This document shows, one piece after another, positions 7,493 to 17,106 of a DNA stretch of 64,000 nucleotides. The translations under genes and the position numbers were made by a program. This stretch comes from Streptomyces sp. NRRL F-2664 (lineage in GTDB: Bacteria; Actinomycetota; Actinomycetes; Streptomycetales; Streptomycetaceae), in the NCBI RefSeq assembly GCF_000719345.1, contig NZ_JOFX01000031.1:14558-78557 (forward strand). The letters are read 5' to 3'. The notes under the pieces were generated by a model. The model did not search any database and had not been told where the DNA came from. It worked only from the letters and a program-made list of their open reading frames with translations. How positions within the stretch are numbered: position 1 is the first letter of the stretch; every line of letters begins with the position of its first letter.

Positions 7493-8970
7493 CGGTGGGT
7501 GCTGCCTTCCAGGTGGGCGATGAGGGTGTCCAGGTCTCCCGCCGTGGTGTGCGGGTTGAGCAGGGTGGCTTTGAGCCACAGGCGGCCGTCGGCGCGGGTG
7601 CGGCCGAGGACGGCGCGGCCTTGGTGGAGGAGGGCGCGGCGCTGGGTGGCGAGCTCGTCGTCGGTGGCGCGGGTGGGCCGGAAGAGGACGGTGCTGATGG
7701 TGGGGGGCGAGTGGACTTCGAAGCCGGGGTGGGTGTCGAGGCGTTGGGCGAGGTGGTGTGCGAGGGCGCAGGTGCGGTCGATCAGGTGGGCGAGGCCGTT
7801 GCGGCCGAGTGAGCGGAGGGTCGCGGCGATCTTGAGGGCGTCGGGGCGGCGGGTGGTGCGGAGGGAGCGGCCGAGGAGGTCGGGCAGTCCGGCTTCGGTG
7901 TCGTCGGTGGCGTTGAGGTAGTCGGCCTGGTGCGCGAGGGGGGTGAGGAGTGCGGTGTCGGGGACGGCGAGGAGTCCTGCGGCGATGGGCTGCCAGCCGA
8001 GTTTGTGCAGGTCGATGGTGAGGGAGTGGGCGCGGCCGAGGCCTGCGAGTTTGTGCCGGTGGCGGGGGCTGAGGGCGAGGAGGCCGCCGTAGGCGGCGTC
8101 GATGTGGAGGTCGGCGCCGTGCTGGTCGCAGAGGTCGGCGAGGGCGGGGAGGGGGTCGATGAGTCCGGCGTCGGTGGTGCCGGCGGTGGCGGTGACGAGG
8201 GTGGGGCCGGGGGTGGTGGCGAGGGCGTGGGCGAGGGTTGCGGGGTCGAGTACGCCGGCGGGTGTGGGGAGTCGGGTGGCCGGGGGGAGGCCGAGGAGCC
8301 AGGCGGCGCGGGGGACGGAGTGGTGGGCGTTGGCTCCGTGCAGGACGGTGAGGCGGGGGCCGTGGCGTTCGCGGGCGAGGAGCAGGGCGAGGTGGTTGGC
8401 TTCGGTGCCGCCGGTGGTGACGAGGGCGTCGGGGTGGGGGGTGTCGTAGAACTCGGCGGCGAGGGTGCGGGTGAGTTCGGCTTCGAGGGCGGAGGCGGCG
8501 GGGGCCTGGTCCCAGGAGTCGAGGGAGGGGTTCAGGGCGCTGGCGGCCAGGTCCGCGGCGGCGGCGACGGCGAGCGGCGGGCAGTGCAGGTGGGCGGCGC
8601 AGAGGGGGTCGGCGGGGTCGGCGGCTCCGGCGGCGAGGGCGTGGACGAGGGTGCGGAGGGCTTCGTGGTCGCCGGTGCCGTGGTCGGGCAGTACGGTGCC
8701 GAGGGTGGCGCGGAGGTGGGCGGTGACGGCGGCGGGGCCACCGGCGGGGAGGGGGCCGCGGCGTTCGGCGGTGCCGGTGGTGAGGGCGTCGAGGACGGTG
8801 TCGAGGAGGGGGCGCAGGGCCCGGGGTCCGTGGGCTCCGCCGGCGAGCGGAGCGCCGGGGGGCCGCGCCGGGCGGGGGTTCTCCGCCCGGGCGGCGCGCG
8901 GGGTGCCGGACGGCGCCGGCACGGGACCCTTGGGCTGGCCGGGATGGGGGGTGCCGGGCGGCGCTGTCAT
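7489..8970 (-). CDS. PLP-dependent group II decarboxylase (lysine decarboxylase/DesA-like)
   Basis: The 493-residue protein belongs to the glutamate/aromatic/lysine decarboxylase fold-I family: TTGGTEANHLALLLARE, HGANAHHSVPRAAWLLGL, the cofactor Asp in LHIDAAYGG, and SLTIDLHKLGWQPIAAG, whose Lys forms the Schiff base. Coupled to a lysine N-monooxygenase, it probably makes cadaverine or putrescine as a siderophore precursor. The first 50 residues are a Pro/Ala/Gly-rich tail absent from the core family. I start at ATG 8970 because GGAGG lies 5-9 nt upstream. The DNA around this start holds imperfect direct repeats. No DmdR/IdeR-type iron box (TTAGGTTAGGC) is visible upstream. Confidence 0.88.
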   Translation of the reverse strand: MTAPPGTPHPGQPKGPVPAPSGTPRAARAENPRPARPPGAPLAGGAHGPRALRPLLDTVLDALTTGTAERRGPLPAGGPAAVTAHLRATLGTVLPDHGTGDHEALRTLVHALAAGAADPADPLCAAHLHCPPLAVAAAADLAASALNPSLDSWDQAPAASALEAELTRTLAAEFYDTPHPDALVTTGGTEANHLALLLARERHGPRLTVLHGANAHHSVPRAAWLLGLPPATRLPTPAGVLDPATLAHALATTPGPTLVTATAGTTDAGLIDPLPALADLCDQHGADLHIDAAYGGLLALSPRHRHKLAGLGRAHSLTIDLHKLGWQPIAAGLLAVPDTALLTPLAHQADYLNATDDTEAGLPDLLGRSLRTTRRPDALKIAATLRSLGRNGLAHLIDRTCALAHHLAQRLDTHPGFEVHSPPTISTVLFRPTRATDDELATQRRALLHQGRAVLGRTRADGRLWLKATLLNPHTTAGDLDTLIAHLEGSTHR

Positions 8971-9045
8971 CGGGTCCTCCGGGGGCTGGCCGGGGTGTGC
9001 CTGGCGGCGCTGTCGTCCCGGGGCTGGCCTGGGTGCGGCGGGGAG
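8932..9045. repeat. Imperfect direct repeats across the decarboxylase start
   Basis: The motif GGGCTGGCC recurs (as GGGCTGGCCGGGATGG, GGGCTGGCCGGGGTG and GGGCTGGCCTGGGTG) near 8932, 8983 and 9020. The first two copies are followed by GGCGGCGCTGTC[A/G]TC. The repeats span the start codon, the Shine-Dalgarno and the codons of the Pro-rich N terminus, suggesting local tandem duplication. Confidence 0.6.
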
Positions 9046-9353
9046 CACCCGGCCAGTACAACGATCAGACCCGAATGGGGTAACCGCCGGGGTTTGTCCG
9101 AATCCCGAGGGTTGGGTGGAGCCGCTCCCCGGGGGGTTCCGGTGCAGGGTGGCGGTCGGGGAGGGACGGGGTGTTGTCCGGGACGTGAAACCACACCCCG
9201 GCCCGGCCCAGGCCCCGGCCTGGTGGACCGCCGGGCACCCGGCAGGGGTCGGGGCGGGCTGGAGCCACCGAGCCGTGAAGGCACCCCTGACCGGCCAGGC
9301 CCCGGGGCCACCGAGCCCCGCAGGCGCCCCGAACCGCCGGGCCCCCCGCAGGG
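9046..9353. other. Intergenic region between pepN and the decarboxylase gene
   Basis: This GC-rich stretch has no convincing ORF. It should hold the promoter of the leftward decarboxylase-monooxygenase pair and the 3' end of pepN. I looked for an iron-box palindrome and saw none. Several short G/C stems occur, none long enough to call a terminator with confidence. Confidence 0.5.
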
Positions 9354-11867
9354 TCAGCCGCGGGCGCGCAGGGCTCGGGACAGGTCGTCCAGTTGGTCGA
9401 CCAGTTTGCGGCGCAGCAGCGGGATGATGTCCGGATCGGAGAGGCAGGCCTGGCCCGCCTTGAGGTTGGCCTCGTCGACGGCGAACACCGGGAAGGCGTA
9501 GCGGCCCGCGGCTTCGCCGATGGCGGGTCCGCGGCGGGCGCCGAGGGCGACGGCCTCGGGGTAGTAGCGGGCCACGTACTCGGCGGTGAGGTCGGCCTGT
9601 TCGGGCTGCCAGAAGCCCTGGGCGGTGGCGCTGAAGAGGTAGTTGGACAGGCTGTCGTCGTGGAAGAGCCGGTTCCAGGCGGCGGCCTTGGCCTCGGGGG
9701 TGGGGAGGGCGGCGCGGCAGCGGGCGGCGCCTTCCTCACCGGTGGCGCTGGGGTCGGCGGCGAGGGCGGCGTCGATCTCGGCCTCTCCGGCGGCGCCGAG
9801 GACGGCGAGGCGGGCGAGGATGCGCCAGCGCAGCTCCGGGTCGAGGGCGGGGCCGCCGGGCACGGTGTCGTCGGCGAGCCAGGCGGCGATGGTGTCGGGC
9901 TGGGTGGCGCTGCCGACGAGGGTGCGGACGGCGGTGAGCCGCATGCCGGGCTCCGAGCCGTCCTCGGTGCGGCGCAGGAGGTCGCGGGCGATGGCGGTGA
10001 GGGTGCCGAGGGCGGCGGTGCGGTCCTCGGGGGCGAGGTAGCGGACGGCGATCTCGGTGCGGGCGAAGGCGAGGACGCCCTGGACGACGGCGAGGTCGTG
10101 CTCGGCGGGCAGGTGCGCTTCGGCGGTGGCCAGGTAGTCCTGCGGGGCGAGTTCGCCGTCGCGGACCATGTCGCGCAGGCAGTTCCAGGCGACGGCGCGG
10201 GTGAGGGCTTCGGGGATGCCGGAGAGGCCGCGCAGGACCGTTTCGAGCGAGGTGTCGTCGAGGCGGACCTTGGCGTAGGTGAGGTCGGCGTCGTTGAGGA
10301 GGAGCAGTGCGGGGCGGGTGCCGCTCGTGGAGACGACTTCGTCGGAGGGGACGTCGAGGTCGAGGAGTTCGCGCAGTTCCAGGGTGCGGCCGTCGGCGGG
10401 GTCGCGGTCGTAGACGCCGATGGCGATGTGGTGGGGGCGGCTGCCGTCGCGGTCGACGGTGAGGGTCCACCCGGCGGTGCCTTCGGGGGCGTCCTCGATG
10501 CGCGGGGTGAGGGTGTCGATGCCGGTGGTGCGCAGCCAGGCGTCGGCCCAGGCGCGGACGTCGCGGTCGGTGTGGGCGGCGAGGGAGTCGATGAAGTCGG
10601 CGAGGGAGGCGTTGGCGAACTTGTGGCGGGCGAAGTGGGTGTTGATGCCGGCCAGGAAGTCCTGCTCGCCGAGCCAGGCGACGAGTTGGCGCAGGGCGGA
10701 GGCGCCCTTGGCGTAGGAGATGCCGTCGAAGTTGAGGAGGGCGGAGGCGGTGTCGGGGACGTCGTCGGGGGCGGGGGCGACGGGGTGGGTGGAGGGGCGC
10801 TGGTCGGCGTCGTAGCCCCAGGGTTTGCGGGTGACGCCGAAGTCGGTCCAGGTGTCGGTGAAGCGGGTGGCTTCGGTGAGGGTCTGGTAGCCCATGTATT
10901 CGGCGAAGGACTCGTTGAGCCAGATGTCGTCGAACCAGGCGAGGGTGACGAGGTCGCCGAACCACATGTGGGCCATCTCGTGGGCGATGACCATGGCGCG
11001 GGACTGGCGTTCGGTGTCGGTGACGGCGGAGCGGTAGATGAATTCGTCGCGGAAGGTGACCAGGCCGGGGTTCTCCATGGCGCCGGCGTTGAATTCGGGG
11101 ACGAAGGCCTGGTCGTAGGAGTCGAAGGGGTAGGGCTCGGTGAACTTGACCTGGTAGCGGTCGAAGCAGGCCGTGGTGATGGAGAGGATTTCGTCGGCGT
11201 CGGCGTCCAGGTGGGGGGCGAGGGACTGGCGGCAGTGGATGCCGAAGGGCAGTCCGGCGTGTTCGGTGGTCACGCTGTGCCAGGGGCCCGCGGCGACGGC
11301 GGCGAGGTAGGTGGAGATGACGGGGGTGGGGGCGGACTGCCAGGTGCCGGCGGTGTCGGTGTCCCGGTCGGTGAGGCGGGTGGTGATGCCGTTGGCGAGG
11401 ACGGTCCAGTGCGTGGGTGCGGTGACGGTGAACCGGAAGACGGCTTTGAGGTCGGGCTGGTCGAAGGCGGGGAAGACCCGCTGGACGTCGTCGAGGAACA
11501 TCTGGCTGTAGACGTACGTCTCGCCGTCCGCGGGGTCGGTGAAGCGGTGCAGGCCCTCGCCGGTGCGGGAGTAGCGCATGCGGGCGTCGATGCGCAGTTC
11601 GTGGTGGCCGGGGGTGAGGGCGGTGAGCGGGAGGCGGTTGTCGTCGAGGGTCGCCGGGTCGAGGGGGTGGCCGTCGAGGGTGGCGGAGCGCAGCTCCTCG
11701 GGCTTCAGCTCCACGAAGGTGTCGCCGGCGGTGCGGGCGCTGAAGCGGATGGTGGTGGCGGAGTCGAAGGTGTCGTCGCCGGTGGTGAGGTCGAGGTCGA
11801 CGGCGTAGTCGTGGACCTCGATGAGCTGGGCTCGGAGCTGCGCTTCGTTGCGCGTGAGTGCGGACAT
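9354..11867 (-). CDS. pepN: Aminopeptidase N (M1 family)
   Basis: This 837-residue M1 zinc aminopeptidase matches the usual Streptomyces PepN length. The exopeptidase motif GAMENPGLVTF is followed by the zinc motif VIAHEMAHMWFGDLVTLAW with the downstream Glu in NESFAEYMG (HExxH-x18-E). The N-terminal beta domain (residues 1 to about 200) and the C-terminal ERAP1-like helical domain are both present. It removes N-terminal residues from peptides, most likely in the cytoplasm since no signal is seen. I start at MSALTRNEAQ (11867); an ATG three codons earlier (11876) is possible. It lies 41 nt after the chorismate mutase gene on the same strand, so cotranscription is plausible. Confidence 0.95.
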   Translation of the reverse strand: MSALTRNEAQLRAQLIEVHDYAVDLDLTTGDDTFDSATTIRFSARTAGDTFVELKPEELRSATLDGHPLDPATLDDNRLPLTALTPGHHELRIDARMRYSRTGEGLHRFTDPADGETYVYSQMFLDDVQRVFPAFDQPDLKAVFRFTVTAPTHWTVLANGITTRLTDRDTDTAGTWQSAPTPVISTYLAAVAAGPWHSVTTEHAGLPFGIHCRQSLAPHLDADADEILSITTACFDRYQVKFTEPYPFDSYDQAFVPEFNAGAMENPGLVTFRDEFIYRSAVTDTERQSRAMVIAHEMAHMWFGDLVTLAWFDDIWLNESFAEYMGYQTLTEATRFTDTWTDFGVTRKPWGYDADQRPSTHPVAPAPDDVPDTASALLNFDGISYAKGASALRQLVAWLGEQDFLAGINTHFARHKFANASLADFIDSLAAHTDRDVRAWADAWLRTTGIDTLTPRIEDAPEGTAGWTLTVDRDGSRPHHIAIGVYDRDPADGRTLELRELLDLDVPSDEVVSTSGTRPALLLLNDADLTYAKVRLDDTSLETVLRGLSGIPEALTRAVAWNCLRDMVRDGELAPQDYLATAEAHLPAEHDLAVVQGVLAFARTEIAVRYLAPEDRTAALGTLTAIARDLLRRTEDGSEPGMRLTAVRTLVGSATQPDTIAAWLADDTVPGGPALDPELRWRILARLAVLGAAGEAEIDAALAADPSATGEEGAARCRAALPTPEAKAAAWNRLFHDDSLSNYLFSATAQGFWQPEQADLTAEYVARYYPEAVALGARRGPAIGEAAGRYAFPVFAVDEANLKAGQACLSDPDIIPLLRRKLVDQLDDLSRALRARG

Positions 11868-11908
11868 GGGGCCCATGCTGCCCCAGGGGGCGGCCGGACC
11901 CCATGTGT

Positions 11909-12262
11909 CTAGTCTTCGCCCGCAGCGATCGTCTCGTGGTGGCGGATGACCTCGGCGATGATGAAGTTGAGGAGCTTCTCGGCGAAGGCGGGGTCGAGCT
12001 TGGCGTTCTCGGCGAGCTGGCGGAGCCGGGCGATCTGGCTGGCTTCGCGGCCGGGGTCGGCGGGGGGCAGGTGGTGGCGGGCCTTGAGGTGGCCGACCTG
12101 CTGGGTGCACTTGAAGCGTTCGGCGAGCATGTGGACGACGGCCGCGTCGATGTTGTCGATGCTGTCGCGCAGGCGGGCGAGTTCGGCGGTGACGTCGTCG
12201 TCGATGCCGTCGGCGGCGTCCTGGCCGTTGCCCGTGCCGTTGTCGAGGTCGCTGATGTTCAT
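11909..12262 (-). CDS. Chorismate mutase (AroQ class, monofunctional)
   Basis: The 117-residue protein is an all-helical AroQ domain: LARLRDSIDNIDAAVVHMLAERF forms helix 1 with its catalytic Arg. It is followed by the Lys of VGHLKARH, the GREASQIARLRQLAE helix, and a last helix ending IIAEVIRHHE. It converts chorismate to prephenate at the branch leading to Phe and Tyr, competing with TrpE, whose gene is in this window. The first 25 residues are acidic and Gly/Asp-rich and lie outside the domain. No signal peptide is present, unlike secreted AroQ-gamma forms. Confidence 0.92.
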   Translation of the reverse strand: MNISDLDNGTGNGQDAADGIDDDVTAELARLRDSIDNIDAAVVHMLAERFKCTQQVGHLKARHHLPPADPGREASQIARLRQLAENAKLDPAFAEKLLNFIIAEVIRHHETIAAGED

Positions 12263-13244
12263 GGTTGTCGAGAATACGTGGCGCGGGGCGCAGGTCGCGG
12301 GGCATGTCGGCCTGTGAGACGGCGTCGGTCACAGGGGCATGGCGGCGGTGAGGGCCCGGCTGCCTCCGGGGCCGGGGCCCGCGGTGAGGGGGCCGCCGCG
12401 GGCCGCGGCGCGCCCGGTCGCGCCGACGAGGGCGCAGCCGCCACCGCGGTCCTTCGCGGGGTGGCATGGGCTCGCGTGCACGGCGGTACGGGCGCCCGCG
12501 CGGCCCGGCCGGACCTGGGCGCCGGGACGGCTGCGCCGGGGCCTCCCCCCGGCGCGCCCGTGACCGCAGCCGCGCCGGCCGCGACAGTACGTACGGGTGC
12601 CCCCGCGGGCCCCGCCCGAAGGGCGCCGGGCGACTTCGCCGGACCTCCCGGCCCGCCCGCGGCTGCCGCACGCGCGGCTTCAACCGGGGTGGCCGGGCTC
12701 GCGTCTTTCAGGAGGAAGCCGGACGCTCCGCCGGGAGTGCCGTACGGAGGTATCCGTCGAGGTCGACGGTGGTGACGATGACGATGACGGTGCGTGGCCC
12801 GTGGCTGCCGGACGGACACCGGGTGGTGTCGAGGCCGTCGAGCTTCGGCGTGCGGATGTCGAGGAGCGGGACGTCGGGGCGGTGTGCGGCGCCGGTGCGG
12901 GCGACAGCGGCCAGCGCGGCGAGGCCGGCCGGGGCAGCCACGGGGGCCTCGGCGGCGGCAACGAGGGCGGCCACCGCGGCCCGGGCGACAGCGGCCCGGG
13001 CAACCACGGCGACCAGGGCGGTTTGCCCCGCTGCGGCGGCGGCCCCGGTGACGGGCCGGCTCGGGAGGATCCGGCCGGTCCCGGTTCGGTCCGTCTGCTG
13101 GTCGTCCGCGACGACCGCGCCGGGCGCCGTGCGCGGTCTGCTCCGCGGTCGCCCGTTGCCGCCGGTCGCCTCCCGTGGGAGCGGCGGGCGCCTCGACCCG
13201 CAACCGCCCGTCGGCCCCGCGGGTACGGCGGCGGGTGCGTCGCG
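12263..13244. other. About 1 kb without an intact gene; decayed coding DNA
   Basis: Long frames exist here on both strands, but their translations are Ala/Gly/Pro/Arg-rich and resemble no family. The only recognisable content is a broken response regulator (separate entry). The remainder between 12263 and about 12650 may be the wreck of its DNA-binding half, though I found no LuxR-type helix-turn-helix in any frame. Confidence 0.6.
12650..13010 (-). pseudogene. Degenerate NarL/FixJ-type response regulator receiver domain
   Basis: One minus-strand frame reads HRPDVPLLDIRTPKLDGLDTT and then RTVIVIVTTVDLDGYLRTAL, the phosphoacceptor-Asp and Thr blocks of a NarL-type receiver. The next expected block, GASGFLLKDASPATPVEAARA, is present immediately downstream but in another frame, so about one base has been lost near 12728-12738. 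The usual alpha-3/beta-4 linker is shortened and replaced by CPSGSHGP. Upstream, the receiver start is swamped by Ala/Val-rich repeats (ARAAVARAAVAALVAAA), and no LuxR helix-turn-helix follows. No partner histidine kinase is nearby. I read it as a dead two-component regulator. Confidence 0.7.
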
Positions 13245-13277
13245 TCCTTCCGGCCCGTCGGTACCGGGCCGGAAGGA
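13245..13277 (-). terminator. Terminator after the trypsin gene
   Basis: A perfect 13-bp stem pairs TCCTTCCGGCCCG (13245-13257) with CGGGCCGGAAGGA (13265-13277), 23 nt beyond the protease stop. Confidence 0.8.
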
Positions 13278-13299
13278 CGGGGTGGTGCCGGTGCCGGGG

Positions 13300-15219
<1,920 letters not shown>

Positions 15220-15285
15220 CTACCGGCCAGTAGACATGTGTGCGCTTCTCGCCAACTCTGGTCACGTCCATGTCAATTCGTGACC
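15220..15285 (+). promoter_or_regulatory. Palindromes upstream of the HAD phosphatase
   Basis: Two symmetric elements lie in the leader region. CTACCGGCCAGTAG (15220-15233) is a near-perfect 14-nt palindrome. GGTCACG (15260-15266) with CGTGACC (15279-15285) forms an inverted repeat directly in front of the GAGGA ribosome site. The second could fold in mRNA and mask translation, or bind a regulator. No PHO-box repeat (GTTCACC) is visible. Confidence 0.4.
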
Positions 15286-15299
15286 GAGGAGCGCCCCCC

Positions 15300-16001
15300 A
15301 TGCGCAGTTCCCGCCGCACCCGCACGCCCCGTACCGCCGCTGTCGGCGTGGCCGCAGCGGCCGCCGTCCTGACGCTCGTTCCGGCCACCGCGGCCCAGGC
15401 GGCGCCCGTCGCCGCACCCGCCCCCGCCTCCGTGTCGGCGACCGCCTACGCGCCTGCCTCCGCGACCGCCTCCGCGCCGGGCGGGAACGCGGCGATCCTC
15501 GGCATCGACTATGCCGCGTGGCAGCGGGAGGTGGCCGCGATCGTCGACGCGGCGCGCCCGGCCATCGAGCAGCGCATCGCGAACTCCCCCGCCGGCGAGA
15601 AGCCGGCCCTCGTCCTCGACATCGACAACACCTCGCTGGAGACGGACTTCCACTGGTTCTGGACGTACCCGACCCCCGCGATCGCCAAGGTGCGCGCCCT
15701 GACCCAGTACGCCCACGCCCGCGGCGTCGCCGTCTTCTTCGTCACGGCCCGCCCGGGAATCATCCACTCCCTGACCGAGTACAACCTCAAGGCCGTCGGC
15801 TACCCGGTGTCCGGGCTGTACGTCCGCGACCTGCCCGACCTCTTCGAGGAGGTCAGCACCTACAAGACGGCCAAGCGCGCGGAGATCGAGGCGCGCGGCT
15901 ACACGATCATCGCCAACATCGGCAACAGCCCGACCGACCTGGTCGGCGGTCACGCCGAACGCACCGTCAAGCTCCCGGACTACAACGGCAAGCTCTCCTG
16001 A
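15300..16001 (+). CDS. Secreted HAD-family acid phosphatase (class B/C type)
   Basis: The 233-residue precursor has an Arg-rich n-region and a hydrophobic signal ending AAQA near residue 34, then an Ala/Ser/Pro linker. The HAD fold shows motif I LVLDIDNTSLET (nucleophile Asp, acid-base Asp), motif II FFVTARPG, Lys in YKTAKR, and motif III NIGNSPTDLVGG. This arrangement matches exported acid phosphatases that dephosphorylate small organophosphates. I start at ATG 15300 because GAGGA ends 9 nt upstream; the in-frame ATG at 15270 lacks a site. A hairpin terminator follows at once. Confidence 0.88.
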   Translation: MRSSRRTRTPRTAAVGVAAAAAVLTLVPATAAQAAPVAAPAPASVSATAYAPASATASAPGGNAAILGIDYAAWQREVAAIVDAARPAIEQRIANSPAGEKPALVLDIDNTSLETDFHWFWTYPTPAIAKVRALTQYAHARGVAVFFVTARPGIIHSLTEYNLKAVGYPVSGLYVRDLPDLFEEVSTYKTAKRAEIEARGYTIIANIGNSPTDLVGGHAERTVKLPDYNGKLS

Positions 16002-16006
16002 CGCAC

Positions 16007-16031
16007 CGGGGGGAACCCTCCGGTTCCCCCC
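16007..16031 (+). terminator. Terminator after HAD phosphatase
   Basis: GGGGGGAACC (16008-16017) pairs with GGTTCCCCCC (16022-16031) around loop CTCC, 6 nt after the stop codon. A second, imperfect GGGCCCGACCCCT / AGGGGGCCGGGCCC hairpin at about 16125-16155 could end the convergent SDR operon. Confidence 0.8.
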
Positions 16032-16193
16032 TCCCGCGCGACCCGCGCACAACATGATGGCCCGACTGCGGTTCAGCGGGTACGCGCAGCGGGTAGTGAT
16101 ACCCCAACGCACCGACGAAGACTCGGGCCCGACCCCTCGCCAGGGGGCCGGGCCCGCTCTCGTTCCCGGCCTCCTCCGACGCGGGCCGACGCC

Positions 16194-17105
16194 CTACTGC
16201 GAGCCGTACACCGGCAGCGGGGGCTCGGCCGCCGCCAGGAGTTTCACCGCCGCCTCCCCCGCCTGCGCCGGGGTCCACCGCGCGCCGCGGTCCGCGGTGG
16301 GGCCCGGCCGCCAGCCCTCCATGACGGTGATCCGGCCGCCTTCGGTCTCGAAGACCCGTCCGCTGACCCCGGCCGAGGCGTCCGCGCCGAGCCACACGAC
16401 GAGCGGTGAGACGTTCTCGGGTGCCATCGTGTCGAAGCCGCCGTCCTCGGGGGCGGCCATGGCCTGTGCGAAGGTCTGCTCGGTCATGCGGGTGCGCGCC
16501 GCCGGGGCGATGGCGTTGACCTGGACCCCGTACCGGCCCAGCTCGGCGGCCGCGACCAGGGTCAGGCCGAGGATGCCGGCCTTGGCCGCGCTGTAGTTGC
16601 CCTGGCCGACGGAGCCCAGCAGGCCCGCCCCGGAGGACGTGTTGACGACGCGGGCGGCCACCGGCCGGCCGGCCTTCGCCTCCGCCCGCCACCACGCGGC
16701 GGCCGACCGCAGTGGCAGGAAGTGCCCCTTCAGATGGACCCGGACGACCGCGTCCCAGTCGCCCTCGTCCAGGTTCACCAGCATCCGGTCCCGCAGGAAG
16801 CCGGCATTGTTGACCAGCGTGTCCAGCCGGCCGAAGGCGTCGACGGCGGCCCGTACCAGGCAGTCCGCGCCCTGCGCGGTCGCGATGTCGCCGCCGTGCG
16901 CGACGGCTTGACCGCCGAGCTCCTCGATCTCCCGGACCACCTGGGCCGCCGGGCTCTGCGGGTCGGGCCGTCCGTCCAGTCCGACGCCGAGGTCGTTGAC
17001 GACGACCTTCGCCCCTTCCGCGGCGAAGGCCAGCGCGTGGGCGCGGCCCAGCCCCCGCCCCGCACCGGTCACGACCACGACCCGGCCCTCGCACAGTCCC
17101 GCCAT
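16194..17105 (-). CDS. SDR oxidoreductase, steroid C/D-ring cluster (Rv3548c-like)
   Basis: The 303-residue short-chain dehydrogenase has the NAD(P) site VTGAGRGLGRAHA, NDLGVGLDG (typical of multifunctional-enzyme-like SDRs), NNAG, the Ser of NTSSGAGL and catalytic YSAAK. It is the second gene of a two-SDR operon, starting 1 nt after the upstream stop with AAGGAGG ahead of ATG 17105. The gene order next to echA20-ipdABC matches the KstR2 regulon of mycobacteria, so a role oxidising a hydroxyacyl-CoA intermediate of HIP breakdown is likely. The exact substrate is unknown. Confidence 0.85.
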   Translation of the reverse strand: MAGLCEGRVVVVTGAGRGLGRAHALAFAAEGAKVVVNDLGVGLDGRPDPQSPAAQVVREIEELGGQAVAHGGDIATAQGADCLVRAAVDAFGRLDTLVNNAGFLRDRMLVNLDEGDWDAVVRVHLKGHFLPLRSAAAWWRAEAKAGRPVAARVVNTSSGAGLLGSVGQGNYSAAKAGILGLTLVAAAELGRYGVQVNAIAPAARTRMTEQTFAQAMAAPEDGGFDTMAPENVSPLVVWLGADASAGVSGRVFETEGGRITVMEGWRPGPTADRGARWTPAQAGEAAVKLLAAAEPPLPVYGSQ

Positions 17106-17106
17106 C

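Noticed and set aside
8971..9353. Iron-responsive DmdR/IdeR box upstream of the siderophore-type genes
   Set aside because: No TTAGGTTAGGC-like palindrome could be found in this region.
13081..13200. Plus-strand reading SVRLLVVRDDRAGR, resembling a receiver start
   Set aside because: The clear receiver blocks are on the opposite strand; this is a chance likeness in GC-rich DNA.
12259..13203. Long minus-strand frame of 314 codons
   Set aside because: The translation is Arg/Pro/Ala-rich with a short piece of receiver domain in its middle; it mixes decayed frames, so I describe a pseudogene instead.
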